From NCBI GenBank assembly GCA_023416545.1, contig JAEZHO010000253.1, forward strand, positions 1-64,000: a stretch of DNA of 64,000 bases, written 5' to 3'. The translations under genes were made by a program, and so were the position numbers. Below, in pieces: positions 15,853 to 25,255 of the stretch. Numbering within the stretch: position 1 is the first letter of the stretch; each line of letters begins with the position of its first letter. Source of the stretch: Pseudomonadota bacterium. Its GTDB lineage: Bacteria > Pseudomonadota > Alphaproteobacteria > Rhizobiales > Rhizobiaceae. The notes beneath the pieces were generated by a model. The model saw only the letters and a program-made list of their open reading frames with translations, made no database searches and was not told where the DNA came from.

Positions 15853-17268
15853 ATGTTCGATAATCTCGACGCCACGCTCCTGGCCAGGCTTCAGTTTGCC
15901 TTCACGGTTTCCTTCCACATCATCTTCCCGGCATTTTCCATCGGCCTCGCGAGCTATCTCGCCGTCCTTCAGGGCCTGTGGCTGCGCACGAACGAGAAGG
16001 TCTATCTGGAACTTTTCGACTTCTGGAAGACGATCTTCGCCCTGGCGTTCGGGATGGGTGTCGTCTCCGGAATCGTCATGTCTTACCAGTTCGGCACAAA
16101 CTGGAGCGTCTTCTCCGACAAGGCCGGGCCCATCATCGGCCCGTTGATGGGCTACGAGGTGCTCTCCGCGTTCTTCCTCGAAGCAGGGTTCCTCGGTGTA
16201 ATGCTCTTCGGCCGTGAACGCGTCGGTCCGGGCCTGCACTTCTTCGCGACGATCATGGTCGCCCTCGGAACGCTGATGTCGGCGATCTGGATTCTCGCGG
16301 TGAATTCGTGGATGCAGACGCCGGCGGGCTTTGCGATGAACGACGCCGGCCAGTATGTTCCCGCGGACTGGTGGGCCATCATCTTCAACCCCTCCTTCCC
16401 CTACCGGCTGGTCCACATGGTGCTTGCCGCCTACCTGACGACCGCGCTGGTCGTCGGCGCCGTCGGGGCCTATCACCTCCTGCGCAGGACGTCGCCACTG
16501 CGGTCCGGTACGATGTTTTCGATGGCCATGTGGATGCTGACGATCGTCGCGCCCGTGCAGATCATTGCCGGAGACCTTCACGGCCTCAACACGCTTGAGT
16601 ACCAGCCGGTCAAGGTCATGGCGATGGAGGGGCATTACAGAAGCTATCCCGACGGGGCGCCGCTCATCCTGTTCGGCATGCCGAACCCGGAAGAGAAGCG
16701 CGTGGACTATGCGTTGGAGATCCCGAAGCTCTCGAGCCTCATCCTCAAGCACGACCTGAATGCCCCGCTCGCCGGCCTCGATACCGTTCCCGAGGCGCTA
16801 CAGCCGCCGGTGCCGATCGTCTTCTGGGCATTCCGCATCATGGTCGCCATCGGCTTTGCGATGTTCGGGCTCGGACTGTGGAGCCTTTATTGTCGCTGGC
16901 GCGGGTCCCTCTACGACAGCGACTGGCTGCATCGCTGCGCCATGGTGATGGGGCCGGCAGGCTTCGTCGCCGTTCTGGCGGGCTGGATCACCACCGAGGT
17001 GGGACGACAGCCCTTCACCATCTACGGCCACCTGCTGACCGCCGATTCCGTTTCACCGATCGCGGCGCCGGCCGTCGCCACCTCCCTCATCGCCTTCATC
17101 ATCGTCTACTTCCTGATCTTCGGCGCGGGGACCTTCTACATTCTCCGGCTGATGGCCCGCCTGCCGCGCGATCCGATGGGCGATCTGGACGAAGGCCCGA
17201 TCCGCACGGCGGGGATCACGCCCGCCCCGCAGGCAGCCAAACACGAGGAGACCCGTCATGGAGCTTGA
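15853..17268 (+). CDS. cydA: Cytochrome bd-type quinol oxidase subunit I (CIO type)
   Basis: A 471-residue, about nine-helix subunit I of cytochrome bd, binding haems b558, b595 and d and oxidising quinol at the expense of O2. Seen: SFHIIFPAFS with the high-spin haem ligand His22, the proton-channel glutamates in MGYEVLSAFFLEAGF, and a short Q-loop as in the cyanide-insensitive (CIO) subfamily. The usual GRQPW motif reads GRQPF here (F388), a conservative but uncommon change. Overlaps cydB by 11 bases. GAGGATGGACG precedes the ATG. No clear FNR box is seen in the 187 bases upstream. Confidence 0.95.
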   Translation: MFDNLDATLLARLQFAFTVSFHIIFPAFSIGLASYLAVLQGLWLRTNEKVYLELFDFWKTIFALAFGMGVVSGIVMSYQFGTNWSVFSDKAGPIIGPLMGYEVLSAFFLEAGFLGVMLFGRERVGPGLHFFATIMVALGTLMSAIWILAVNSWMQTPAGFAMNDAGQYVPADWWAIIFNPSFPYRLVHMVLAAYLTTALVVGAVGAYHLLRRTSPLRSGTMFSMAMWMLTIVAPVQIIAGDLHGLNTLEYQPVKVMAMEGHYRSYPDGAPLILFGMPNPEEKRVDYALEIPKLSSLILKHDLNAPLAGLDTVPEALQPPVPIVFWAFRIMVAIGFAMFGLGLWSLYCRWRGSLYDSDWLHRCAMVMGPAGFVAVLAGWITTEVGRQPFTIYGHLLTADSVSPIAAPAVATSLIAFIIVYFLIFGAGTFYILRLMARLPRDPMGDLDEGPIRTAGITPAPQAAKHEETRHGA

Positions 17269-18262
17269 TCTCGCTTTCATCTGGGCTGCCATCATCGCGT
17301 TCGCGGTCCTCGCCTACGTCATCCTCGATGGCTTCGACCTCGGCGTGGGAATTCTTTTCCCGTTCTTCCCGACCAAGGCCGAGAAGGACGTGATGATGAA
17401 CAGCGTGGCGCCCGTCTGGGACGGCAACGAGACCTGGCTGGTGCTGGGCGGCGGAGGGCTGCTTGCGGTCTTCCCGCTTGCCTATGCCACCATCCTGCCG
17501 GCGCTCTACGTGCCCATTGTCGCCATGCTTCTCGGGCTGATCTTTCGCGGCGTCGCCTTCGAATACCGCTGGCGCACGAAGCGCGCGGAGCATTTGTGGA
17601 ACGGCGCCTTCACCGGCGGATCGGTGGTGGCCGCCTTCTCCCAGGGCGTGGCGCTGGGTGCCCTCGTCCAGGGCATACCGGTCGCGAACCGCGCCTATAC
17701 CGGCGGCTGGTGGGACTGGCTTACCCCCTTCTCCGTCGTAACCGGGCTGGCCGTCCTGGTCGGCTATGCCTTGCTCGGAGCCACCTGGCTGATCATGAAG
17801 ACCACCGGAGAGCTTGCCGAAAGGGCACGGCGCTACGCCTATGTCACCGGTGTGGGTACGCTGGTGGCCATGGGGATCGTCAGCCTCTGGACCCCATTCC
17901 TCGAGCCGCTCTATCTCGATCGCTGGTTCGGATGGCCGACGGCGGCCTTCAGTTTTATCGTGCCCCTCCTCGTCATCGGCTGTTTCCTGGTCCTGGCCCA
18001 GGGCTTGCGTACCGGTCACGACAGCCGGCCCTTCCTGGCGTCACTGGGCCTCTTCGTCCTCGGCTATATCGGCATCGGGATCAGCTTCTATCCCTATATC
18101 GTGCCGACCTCGGTGACGATATGGGATGCCGCGGCTCCCGATGAGAGCCTCGCATTCCTTCTCGTCGGCGCCGTGGTCCTCGTTCCACTGATCCTCGCCT
18201 ATACGGCCTACGCCTACTGGGTGTTCCGCGGCAAAGTCAATCCCGAGGAAGGCTACCACTGA
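17258..18262 (+). CDS. cydB: Cytochrome bd-type quinol oxidase subunit II
   Basis: A 334-residue subunit II with about eight membrane helices, starting with AFVVLAYVILDGFDLG-like residues (the local sequence is FAVLAYVILDGFDLGVG). Typical pieces include NSVAPVWDGNETWLVLGG and FRGVAFEYRW. It stabilises subunit I and does not bind haem itself. The start ATG lies 11 bases inside cydA. Its TGA overlaps the ATG of the following 37-codon gene by one base (TGATG), so all three subunits are translationally coupled. Confidence 0.95.
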   Translation: MELDLAFIWAAIIAFAVLAYVILDGFDLGVGILFPFFPTKAEKDVMMNSVAPVWDGNETWLVLGGGGLLAVFPLAYATILPALYVPIVAMLLGLIFRGVAFEYRWRTKRAEHLWNGAFTGGSVVAAFSQGVALGALVQGIPVANRAYTGGWWDWLTPFSVVTGLAVLVGYALLGATWLIMKTTGELAERARRYAYVTGVGTLVAMGIVSLWTPFLEPLYLDRWFGWPTAAFSFIVPLLVIGCFLVLAQGLRTGHDSRPFLASLGLFVLGYIGIGISFYPYIVPTSVTIWDAAAPDESLAFLLVGAVVLVPLILAYTAYAYWVFRGKVNPEEGYH

Positions 18263-18375
18263 TGGCGGGACCTGGGACGTTCCGGCGGATCGTCTGGTTC
18301 GTCGGCCTCTGGCTTCTGGGCGTCGTCACCGTGGGGATCGTCGGGCTGATCATCAAGTTCTGGCTCGGCACCTGA
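18262..18375 (+). CDS. CydX-like small subunit, DUF2474 family, 37 aa
   Basis: A 37-residue single-helix protein beginning MAGPGTFRRIVWFVGLW. The arginine pair before a hydrophobic helix (about 10-33) and the position immediately after cydB match the DUF2474 family, which accompanies CIO-type bd oxidases and is the counterpart of E. coli CydX. The ATG overlaps the cydB stop by one base. It is probably needed for stability of the oxidase complex (family knowledge). Easily missed by length filters. Confidence 0.8.
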   Translation: MAGPGTFRRIVWFVGLWLLGVVTVGIVGLIIKFWLGT

Positions 18376-18506
18376 GGCGGCTCGGCAGGGGCCAATACAC
18401 GGCGCGGTGGCCCTGCGGGTGGACATCATCCGGGCACGCGTTACAGTTCCCTGACTGGTTCCTGCGGGAACGCGGGATTGCTTGCTCCGGGGGGCACGGG
18501 GGGAGC

Positions 18507-19766
18507 ATGGGGGGCGACTGGAAATTGACGGCATATCCAATTCATCACAGCGACAGCGACGCGCGCCGGCGCTGGACAACGCTTGTTCTCCTCTGCTGTG
18601 CTGTGGTCCTGTCCTTCTCCACGTGGTTTTCCGCAACGGCGATCGCTCCGGAACTGACCCGCGCATGGGCCCTCTCCCCCGCCGAAGCGGCCTGGCTGAC
18701 CAACGGCGTCCAGATCGGTTTCGTCGCCGGCGCGCTTCTCGCGAGCCTCTTCAACCTGCCCGACCTGATCAGGATGAACCGCCTCATGGCAGGATCCGCC
18801 GCATTGGCCGTCGCCGCAAATGCAGCACTGCTGCTGGAGCCGTCGCCCATTGTCGCGATTTCCTGCCGGATCGTCACGGGCTTCGCGCTCGCCGGCGTCT
18901 ATCCGCCGGCCCTCAAGCTCGTGTCCACATGGTTCGTGACCGGTCGCGGCCTCGCCTTCGCCGCCGTGATCGGAGCGATCACGGCGGGATCGGCGCTGCC
19001 GCATCTCTTCCGCGGCACGACGTCGGGGATGGGGTGGCAGCAGGTGCTGGTGATGTCGACCGTCGCGGCGCTCGCAAGCATGGTCCTCTTCCTTTTCTGC
19101 GTGCGGGAAGGACCCCACCCCTATGGCAAGGCGGTGTTCGACCCGCGCCAGATCGGCCGCGTGCTGCGCGACCGCAACATCGCCCTGGTGAACATCGGCT
19201 ACCTAGGCCACATGTGGGAACTCTACGCCATGTGGGCCTGGCTGCTGGTCTATCTGACCGCGGCCTTCGAGGCCGGCGGCTTCGGAACCGCCGCGGACGC
19301 CTCGCTTCTCACCTTCGCGACCGTCGCCGTGGGCGTTGTCGGATGCTTCGTCGGCGGCATACTTTCCGACCGTATCGGACGCACCGCGACGACGGCCGGA
19401 ATGATGATCGTCTCGGGGACCTGCGCGCTTGCCGTTGGCTTGGTCTTCGACGGACCGGCCTGGCTCCTCACGCTCGTGGTTGTCGTCTGGGGCATCAGCA
19501 TCATCGGCGATTCCGCGCAGTTCTCCGCCGCCGTCACGGAACTTGCGGAGCGCAATTATATCGGCACCGCCCTTTCCCTGCAGATGGGGGTGGGGTTTGC
19601 GCTGACCATCGGCATGATATGGGGCCTTCCCCGGCTTGCCGAACTGATGGGCGGATGGCAATGGACCTTCTCCGTCCTCGCGGTCGGACCATTCGTCGGC
19701 GCGGCGGCAATGCTCTACCTGCGGCGCCTTCCTGCCGCGAGACAACTCGCCAACGGACGCCGCTGA
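18507..19766 (+). CDS. MFS transporter
   Basis: A 419-residue major facilitator protein with about 12 membrane helices. The first helix contains STWFSATAIAPEL and the loop between helices 8 and 9 carries the GGILSDRIGRT motif. GGGGGGAGC precedes the ATG. Substrate is not deducible. A TetR gene follows, with a palindrome between the two that may be the regulator's operator, suggesting an exported toxic compound or imported metabolite. It is 131 bases after the bd oxidase genes, with GC-rich hairpins in the gap. Confidence 0.85.
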   Translation: MGGDWKLTAYPIHHSDSDARRRWTTLVLLCCAVVLSFSTWFSATAIAPELTRAWALSPAEAAWLTNGVQIGFVAGALLASLFNLPDLIRMNRLMAGSAALAVAANAALLLEPSPIVAISCRIVTGFALAGVYPPALKLVSTWFVTGRGLAFAAVIGAITAGSALPHLFRGTTSGMGWQQVLVMSTVAALASMVLFLFCVREGPHPYGKAVFDPRQIGRVLRDRNIALVNIGYLGHMWELYAMWAWLLVYLTAAFEAGGFGTAADASLLTFATVAVGVVGCFVGGILSDRIGRTATTAGMMIVSGTCALAVGLVFDGPAWLLTLVVVVWGISIIGDSAQFSAAVTELAERNYIGTALSLQMGVGFALTIGMIWGLPRLAELMGGWQWTFSVLAVGPFVGAAAMLYLRRLPAARQLANGRR

Positions 19767-19779
19767 AGGCACTTGAAGC

Positions 19780-19801
19780 TTATTATCCAAACGTATAATA
19801 A
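19780..19801 (+). promoter_or_regulatory. AT-rich palindrome, candidate TetR operator
   Basis: A perfect inverted repeat TTATTAT-(8 nt CCAAACGT)-ATAATAA. It lies 14 bases after the MFS stop and about 70 bases before the TetR start. AT-rich arms of this kind stand out in GC-rich DNA and suit a dimeric regulator; the ATAATA part may also form a -10 element. Confidence 0.5.
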
Positions 19802-19873
19802 TAGTCGGAATGATGGCATCGCAACCGGTCGGCTTTGCGATTGCCGCCCCCTCTCTCTTGGACCCAGGCCTCA

Positions 19874-20503
19874 ATGAACGCGCGTCGCAGTTACCATCGT
19901 GCCAGCGAGGCCGAGCGGCGGGAAGAGCTGATCGCGGCAACGCTCGACTGCATTGCCGAGGCCGGCATCGAGGGCGCGACGGTGAGGCAGATCGCGGCCC
20001 GCGCGGGCGTGACGGCCGGATTGATTCGCCACTATTTCACCAGCAAGGACCAGATGCTGCAGGCCGCCTACCGGCGGCTGATGAACGGCATCACCGAGAC
20101 GACGACGGCCGCGGCGAAGGGGGACGACCCGCGCACGCGGCTGCGCCGGTTCATCGTCGCCAATGTCACGCCGCCGGTCACCGACAGCCGGACGCTGTCC
20201 CTCTGGGCCGCCTTCATCAGCCATATCCCGCTCGATCCCGCCTTCGCCGCCATTCACCGCGAGAGCTATCTCGGCTTCCTCGGCGAACTCGAGAAACTGC
20301 TCCGGGATTTCTTCGCAGAGAGCAAGCGTACGGTAAGCGCTGGCGAATGCCGCTCCTGCGCGATAGCGCTGAACGGGTTGATCGACGGGCTCTGGCTGGA
20401 AGCCACGCTGGCGCCGGATATGTTCAAGGACCATGAAATTGCCGAGACGGCTATCGTCTCGGTGGAGGCCCTTCTGAGGCTTCCACCGGGCGAGCTGTCC
20501 TGA
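19874..20503 (+). CDS. TetR-family transcriptional regulator
   Basis: A 209-residue regulator. The N-terminal helix-turn-helix reads ATVRQIAARAGVTAGLIRHYF, followed by TSKDQML, as in BetI/PsrA-like TetR proteins. The C-terminal half is a helical ligand and dimer domain containing LWAAFISHIPLDPAF. ATG 19874 is preferred; the longer frame from 19835 adds a proline-rich stretch unlike the family. It sits between the MFS gene and an aminotransferase gene, 24 bases from the latter, so it may control either or both, probably through the palindrome at 19780-19801. Confidence 0.85.
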   Translation: MNARRSYHRASEAERREELIAATLDCIAEAGIEGATVRQIAARAGVTAGLIRHYFTSKDQMLQAAYRRLMNGITETTTAAAKGDDPRTRLRRFIVANVTPPVTDSRTLSLWAAFISHIPLDPAFAAIHRESYLGFLGELEKLLRDFFAESKRTVSAGECRSCAIALNGLIDGLWLEATLAPDMFKDHEIAETAIVSVEALLRLPPGELS

Positions 20504-20527
20504 GACCAAGACGATAAAGGAACCATC

Positions 20528-21727
20528 ATGCGCTACGCCTCCATAACCGACCGTCTGGCCGATCTCGGCTCCGGCCGATGGGCGGTCCACACCGCCGCCC
20601 GCCAGATGAAGCAGGAGGGCGCCGATATCATCGAGCTCACCATCGGCGAGCCGGATGTCGCGCCCGACACGGCGCTGCTGGACATGGCGGCCGGTTCCAT
20701 GCATTCCGGCCGCATCCGTTATTCGAACGGTCGCGGCGAGCCTTCCGTCCTGAAGTCCCTGGTCGAGAAATACGCAAAGCGCCGCACCGGCGTGACGGAA
20801 GAGAATTTCCTCTGCTTCCCCGGCACCCAGACGGCCCTCTACGCCGTCATGACAGGCCTCGTCGAAGCCGGTGACGGCGTGCTCGTGGGCGATCCGCTTT
20901 ACGCGACCTACGAGGGCGTCATCGCGTCCACCGGTGCGCATCCGGTCATGGTACCTCTCCGCCCAGGGAAACGCTTCCACATGCAGGCCGAAGACCTGGA
21001 GCGGGCCATCACGCCCGCCTCCCGCGCGGTGCTCCTCAACACGCCGCACAATCCGACCGGCGCGGTCCTGACGGCCGACGAGATTTCGGCAATCGGGGAA
21101 GTCTGCCGCAAGCACGATCTCTGGATCGTCTGCGACGAGGTCTACGAGCAGCTGGTCTTCGACGGGGTGCCGTTCGCCTCCCCGTTCGACATGCCCGAAC
21201 TGGCCGAGCGCACCATCGTGGTATCGTCCATCTCCAAGTCGCATGCGGCACCAGGTTTCCGCAGCGGCTGGGCCGCCGGCCCTGCGGAGTTCTGCCGTCG
21301 TCTCCTGCCGGTTTCGGAAACCATGTTGTTCGGCGTCCAGCCCTTCATCGCCGACATGACCGCATTGGCGCTGTCCAGGGATTTCCACATGGCGCCGACC
21401 ATGCGTGCGAACTACCGCAGGCGCGCGCAGATTGCCGGCGAGGCCTTCGCAGGCAACAATCTCGTGAGGCCCATGCTGCCGGAAGGCGGGATGTTCATCC
21501 TCCTCGACATTTCCGCGACCGGCCTCTCGGGTCTCGAATTCGCCTGGGAACTGCTGCGGCAGGAAAATGTCGCCGTCATGCCGGGCGGGTCGTTCGGCGA
21601 GCAGGCAAACGGCTTCCTCCGCATTTCGCTCACTGTACCCGACGAGGTGCTGTTGACCGCCATGAAGCGCATCGCCGATCTGGCCGAGCGCCTTGTCAGG
21701 CCCGAAGGACGGCGCGCGATCGGCTGA
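20528..21727 (+). CDS. PLP-dependent aminotransferase (class I/II, AruH-like)
   Basis: A 399-residue fold-type I aminotransferase. The PLP lysine is in SSISKSHAAPGFRSGW (K237). Other family residues are TPHNPTGAVL, CDEVYEQLVF and the substrate-binding arginine in FLRISL. The overall layout resembles arginine:pyruvate transaminase AruH of Pseudomonas, but the substrate cannot be fixed. AAAGGAACCATC precedes the ATG. It follows the TetR gene at 24 bases and is probably in the same transcript. Confidence 0.85.
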   Translation: MRYASITDRLADLGSGRWAVHTAARQMKQEGADIIELTIGEPDVAPDTALLDMAAGSMHSGRIRYSNGRGEPSVLKSLVEKYAKRRTGVTEENFLCFPGTQTALYAVMTGLVEAGDGVLVGDPLYATYEGVIASTGAHPVMVPLRPGKRFHMQAEDLERAITPASRAVLLNTPHNPTGAVLTADEISAIGEVCRKHDLWIVCDEVYEQLVFDGVPFASPFDMPELAERTIVVSSISKSHAAPGFRSGWAAGPAEFCRRLLPVSETMLFGVQPFIADMTALALSRDFHMAPTMRANYRRRAQIAGEAFAGNNLVRPMLPEGGMFILLDISATGLSGLEFAWELLRQENVAVMPGGSFGEQANGFLRISLTVPDEVLLTAMKRIADLAERLVRPEGRRAIG

Positions 21728-21748
21728 TGCAGCCTCGGGGCGCGCGGA

Positions 21749-22717
21749 TCATTTCAGCCGTGGAATGACCTGCGCTCCGAAAAGGTCGATGAACTGCCGC
21801 TGGTTACGTCCGACGTTGTGGACGTAGATCTGCTCGAACCCCATCGCCATGTCCTCCTCCAGCCATGCGACATGGCGCGCAGGATCGGCCGAGATACGGA
21901 CGAATTCGTCCATCTCCTCCGGCCTCACGCGGGCGCAGGCGGCGTCGAATTCCTCCGGTGTCCTGAGCGTCTCCGCCACCGGGGCCGGCAGCGTATTTGT
22001 CCGCCACTGGTCGAACGCATTGTCCCGCGCCTCTGATTCAGTGGGCGCGTAGGAGACGTGGACCTGGAGGTAGACCGGCTTCCCGCCCCCGCCGCCACGC
22101 CGGAAGGCTTCGACGATCCGGGCAAGCTTTTCACGAGGCTGGTTGATGGTGATCAGTCCGTCCGCCCAGCCTCCGGCCCACTCGGCCGTGGCGACGGAAA
22201 GCGCGCCGGCGATCAGCCTCGGCGCCTCCTTCGGAAACGTATGGAGCCGCGCCTCATCGACCCGGATCGGAGCCTCGCGGGTGACGGTCGATCCGTCCCA
22301 CAGCGCCCGGATGATATCCACCCCGGCCAGCAGCCGATCGTTCCTCTCCGGCTTGGACGGCCAGCAGTCGCCGATGACATGCTCGCTGAGCGCCTGGCCT
22401 GTTCCGACAGCCATCCAGGGAAAGCGGCCGGGGAAGAGTTCGCCCAGCGTCGCGGCCGCCTGCGCGGTTATGACCGGGTGGTAGCGCCAGCCCATAGGAA
22501 CCGTGATCAGCCCGAACGGAATCTCCCGCGTTGCCTGCATGGCTGCGCCGAGAAACGTCCAGACAAAGCCTGACTGCCCCTGCCGCTCGCTCCAGGGCGC
22601 CAGGTGATCGGAGGACATGACCGCGCCGAAGCCGGCGTCTTCCGCCGCCTGGACGCAGGCGACGAGTTCGCTCGGGGCAAACTGCTCGTGGGAAGCGTGG
22701 TAACCGATGATCGTCAT
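21749..22717 (-). CDS. LLM-class flavin-dependent oxidoreductase (TIGR03885-like)
   Basis: A 322-residue bacterial-luciferase-like TIM-barrel protein. Seen: the N-terminal GYHASHEQFAPSEL, the flavin-region SSDHLAPWSERQG and the conserved VGTGQALSEHVIGDCWP. The pattern matches the TIGR03885 family of non-F420 members; FMN or F420 use is not provable here. Convergent with the aminotransferase gene (21-base gap) and 42 bases downstream of the DUF763 gene on the same strand. Confidence 0.8.
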   Translation of the reverse strand: MTIIGYHASHEQFAPSELVACVQAAEDAGFGAVMSSDHLAPWSERQGQSGFVWTFLGAAMQATREIPFGLITVPMGWRYHPVITAQAAATLGELFPGRFPWMAVGTGQALSEHVIGDCWPSKPERNDRLLAGVDIIRALWDGSTVTREAPIRVDEARLHTFPKEAPRLIAGALSVATAEWAGGWADGLITINQPREKLARIVEAFRRGGGGGKPVYLQVHVSYAPTESEARDNAFDQWRTNTLPAPVAETLRTPEEFDAACARVRPEEMDEFVRISADPARHVAWLEEDMAMGFEQIYVHNVGRNQRQFIDLFGAQVIPRLK

Positions 22718-22759
22718 GGCACTAGAAGGCGGAAGCGCGCCCTTGGTTCCCTCCTGGGT

Positions 22760-24016
22760 TCAGCCCCGTCTTGCGCCGCGACTTCCGAAATCCTCTTCCC
22801 AGCCGAACACGCTTCGCCCGCCAAGTTCCGCGGAGTCGCGGAATTCGCCCGCCACGATCTCCTTGAGATCCGGGCCGGTCACATATCGCTCCAGCTGCCG
22901 CGCCTGGTCGTCCAGCCGTTTCAGTGCCTGCAGTTCCTCCTCGCGCCCGAGCCTGCCCTTGCCGACCGCCGATTTCATCACCCGGATCGTCTCGTCATAG
23001 ACCTTGAGTGGCACCGGGAAGGGATGGCGATCCTTGCCGCCATGGGCGAGCGAGAAACGGGCCGGGTCGGAGAAGCGGCAGGGCGAGCCGTGGACGACCT
23101 CGGCCACCATCGCGAGAGCCTTTACCGTGCGCGCGCCGACGCCGGGGACGAGCAGCAGTTGCTGGAAGTCCTCCGGCCCGCGGTCGGCCGCGGCGGCGAG
23201 CGTGCCATGGAGCCGCCGCATGTTGACGTCGTTCTCGCGGACGTCGTGATGGGCGGGCATGACCAGGTGCGGCAGCATCGGCTGCGACAGGTCGACGGGC
23301 GGCTCACGTCGCTCGAGCGAGGCGAGTTCGCCGACGATCCGGTCCGGGCCGAGGTTCGCCAGCAGATCCAGTTGCGACATGCGGGAAGCGTCGGCACGCC
23401 GGTCCGCCAGGTTGACGATCTCGCCCTGCCCTTTCCCCTCGATCGCCGCATGGGGCGAATCCAGGAAGCTCTCCAGCCCCTCCGACAGCCAATGGTAGCG
23501 CCGGGCCTGTCGCCGGTCACCATTCATGCCCTGCTGCACGACCACCCACTTGCCGTCGTCGGTGACGATGAAACCATGCAGATAGAGATCGAAGCCGTCC
23601 TGGACGGCCGCGCTGTCGACCTTGGCAACGAGGCGGCTGGTGGTCGCCAGCGCGCCGCCATCGATCCCGACGCGATTGCCCACGGCTGCGAGTTCGTCGG
23701 GGGTTTTTCGCGAATGCTGTCCGCGCCCGCCGCAGACGTGAATGCCGAGTTCCCCTGAGAGCGGCGTCAGGCCGCGTTTCAGCGCGCCGATCACGCTCGT
23801 GGTTATTCCCGAGGAATGCCAGTCCATGCCCATGACCGCGCCGAAGGACTGGAACCAGAACGGGTGCGCCATGCGGCGGAGGAATTCGTCGCGGCCATAG
23901 TGCTGCACCACGGCCTCGGTGATCAGCGCACCGAGACGGGTCATCCGCTCACCGAGCCATTGCGGCACCCGGCCGCCGTGAAGCGGAAGGTCGGCGCTGC
24001 CGGCTCTCTGTGCCAT
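22760..24016 (-). CDS. DUF763 protein
   Basis: A 418-residue soluble protein of the DUF763 family, recognised by the opening AGSADLPLHGGRVPQWL and the region SGITTSVIGALKRGL followed by GELGIHVCGGRG. The family is found in archaea and scattered bacteria and has no agreed function. The middle section is rich in Arg and His, and LLVPGVGARTVKALAMV resembles a helix-hairpin-helix DNA-contact element, suggesting nucleic-acid binding (inference). It lies upstream of the LLM gene on the same strand. Confidence 0.8.
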   Translation of the reverse strand: MAQRAGSADLPLHGGRVPQWLGERMTRLGALITEAVVQHYGRDEFLRRMAHPFWFQSFGAVMGMDWHSSGITTSVIGALKRGLTPLSGELGIHVCGGRGQHSRKTPDELAAVGNRVGIDGGALATTSRLVAKVDSAAVQDGFDLYLHGFIVTDDGKWVVVQQGMNGDRRQARRYHWLSEGLESFLDSPHAAIEGKGQGEIVNLADRRADASRMSQLDLLANLGPDRIVGELASLERREPPVDLSQPMLPHLVMPAHHDVRENDVNMRRLHGTLAAAADRGPEDFQQLLLVPGVGARTVKALAMVAEVVHGSPCRFSDPARFSLAHGGKDRHPFPVPLKVYDETIRVMKSAVGKGRLGREEELQALKRLDDQARQLERYVTGPDLKEIVAGEFRDSAELGGRSVFGWEEDFGSRGARRG

Positions 24017-24082
24017 ATCCGGGCCCCTTCTCCAGTTTCTGCTTATATAGCTGGATTCGGGAGACGAAACAGGATCGCGCCG

Positions 24083-25255
24083 TCAGCTCGCCTGAAAATC
24101 TCGCAGCCGGTCCGCCAGAAGGGAGATCGTGCCCGCGTCCGCATTGGCGAAGGCAAAGCGGAGATAGGCTTCCTGGCCCTCGCCGAAATAGGCGCCCGGA
24201 ATGCAGATGACCCCTGCTTGCCTCGCCAGCCGCTCGGCGACGGCGGCAGACCCCAGCTCCGGAAAGGGATGACGCACGAAGGCGAAGTAGGCGCCGAGCG
24301 AATCGACTCGCCATTCGGGGAGCTTCGCCATCGTCGCCGTCAGGGCATCGGCGCGGCGGACGATTTCCTGCCGATTGGTCTCCCTCCAGCCCGCCAGCAG
24401 CGGAAGCGCCCGCGCCACCGCGGCCTGCGCCGCCCTCGGCGCGCAGATCTGCAGATTGTCCATGACCTTGGCGATCTGCTCGACGGCCTTCGGCCCCGCG
24501 GTGATCGCCCCGAGCCGATGGCCGGGAATGCAGAGGGATTTCGAGAAGCTGTAGAGGCAGATCAGGTGGTCTTCCCAGCCCTCGATCGCGAACAGGCCGT
24601 GCGGCGCGCTGCCCGCATCCGACAGGAAGTCACGGTAGGTCTCGTCGAGGATAAGCCAGATATCCCTTTCGCGACAAAGCTCGAAGATCTCCAGCAGGAG
24701 CTCCGGCGGATAGACCGAACCCGTCGGATTGTTCGGGGAGACCAGCGCGAGCGCGCGCACGTCAGGCGTGATGGCCGCGGCGATCGCCTCCGGCCGCGGA
24801 ATGAACCCGTCCTCCGGGCGGCAGGTCACCGTCTGCAACTTCACGCCCATCATCGCGAGCGTCGTATCGTGGTTGAAATAAAAGGGGTTGGTCATCAGCA
24901 CCGTCTGGCCGGGACCGGCAATCGTCATGGCGGCACTGGCGAAGGCCTCGTTGCACCCCGAGGTGATGTGGATGTTGTCGGGTTTCAGCGTTGCGCCGTA
25001 AACCTCGCTTACATGCTCCGCATAGGCGCGACGCAGATCGGCGTCACCCTCGATCGGGCCGTAGCCGCAATAGGCGGCCGACGAGGCCATCTCGCCGAGA
25101 AGCGCCAGCATGTCCGGATGCGGCGGATAGCCGGGCACCGCCTGCGACAGGTCGATCAACGGGCCTCGCGATCCGTCATAGGCCCTGCCCCAGGCAAATA
25201 CGGAAGGGACGGGCGGCGGGGCGAGCTTTTCGACGAGGGGATTGAACGCTGGCAT
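24083..25255 (-). CDS. PLP-dependent aminotransferase
   Basis: A 390-residue fold-type I aminotransferase with LVSPNNPTGSVYP, LDETYRDFL and the PLP lysine in YSFSKSLCIPGHRLG. The C-terminal arginine is in YLRFAFAN. Start ATG 25255 is chosen because MPAFNPLVEKL begins the conserved region; an in-frame extension to 25309 adds residues that would cross into the divergent gene's leader. Substrate unknown. Divergent from the sulfite-oxidase-like gene with about 106 bases between starts. Confidence 0.85.
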   Translation of the reverse strand: MPAFNPLVEKLAPPPVPSVFAWGRAYDGSRGPLIDLSQAVPGYPPHPDMLALLGEMASSAAYCGYGPIEGDADLRRAYAEHVSEVYGATLKPDNIHITSGCNEAFASAAMTIAGPGQTVLMTNPFYFNHDTTLAMMGVKLQTVTCRPEDGFIPRPEAIAAAITPDVRALALVSPNNPTGSVYPPELLLEIFELCRERDIWLILDETYRDFLSDAGSAPHGLFAIEGWEDHLICLYSFSKSLCIPGHRLGAITAGPKAVEQIAKVMDNLQICAPRAAQAAVARALPLLAGWRETNRQEIVRRADALTATMAKLPEWRVDSLGAYFAFVRHPFPELGSAAVAERLARQAGVICIPGAYFGEGQEAYLRFAFANADAGTISLLADRLRDFQAS

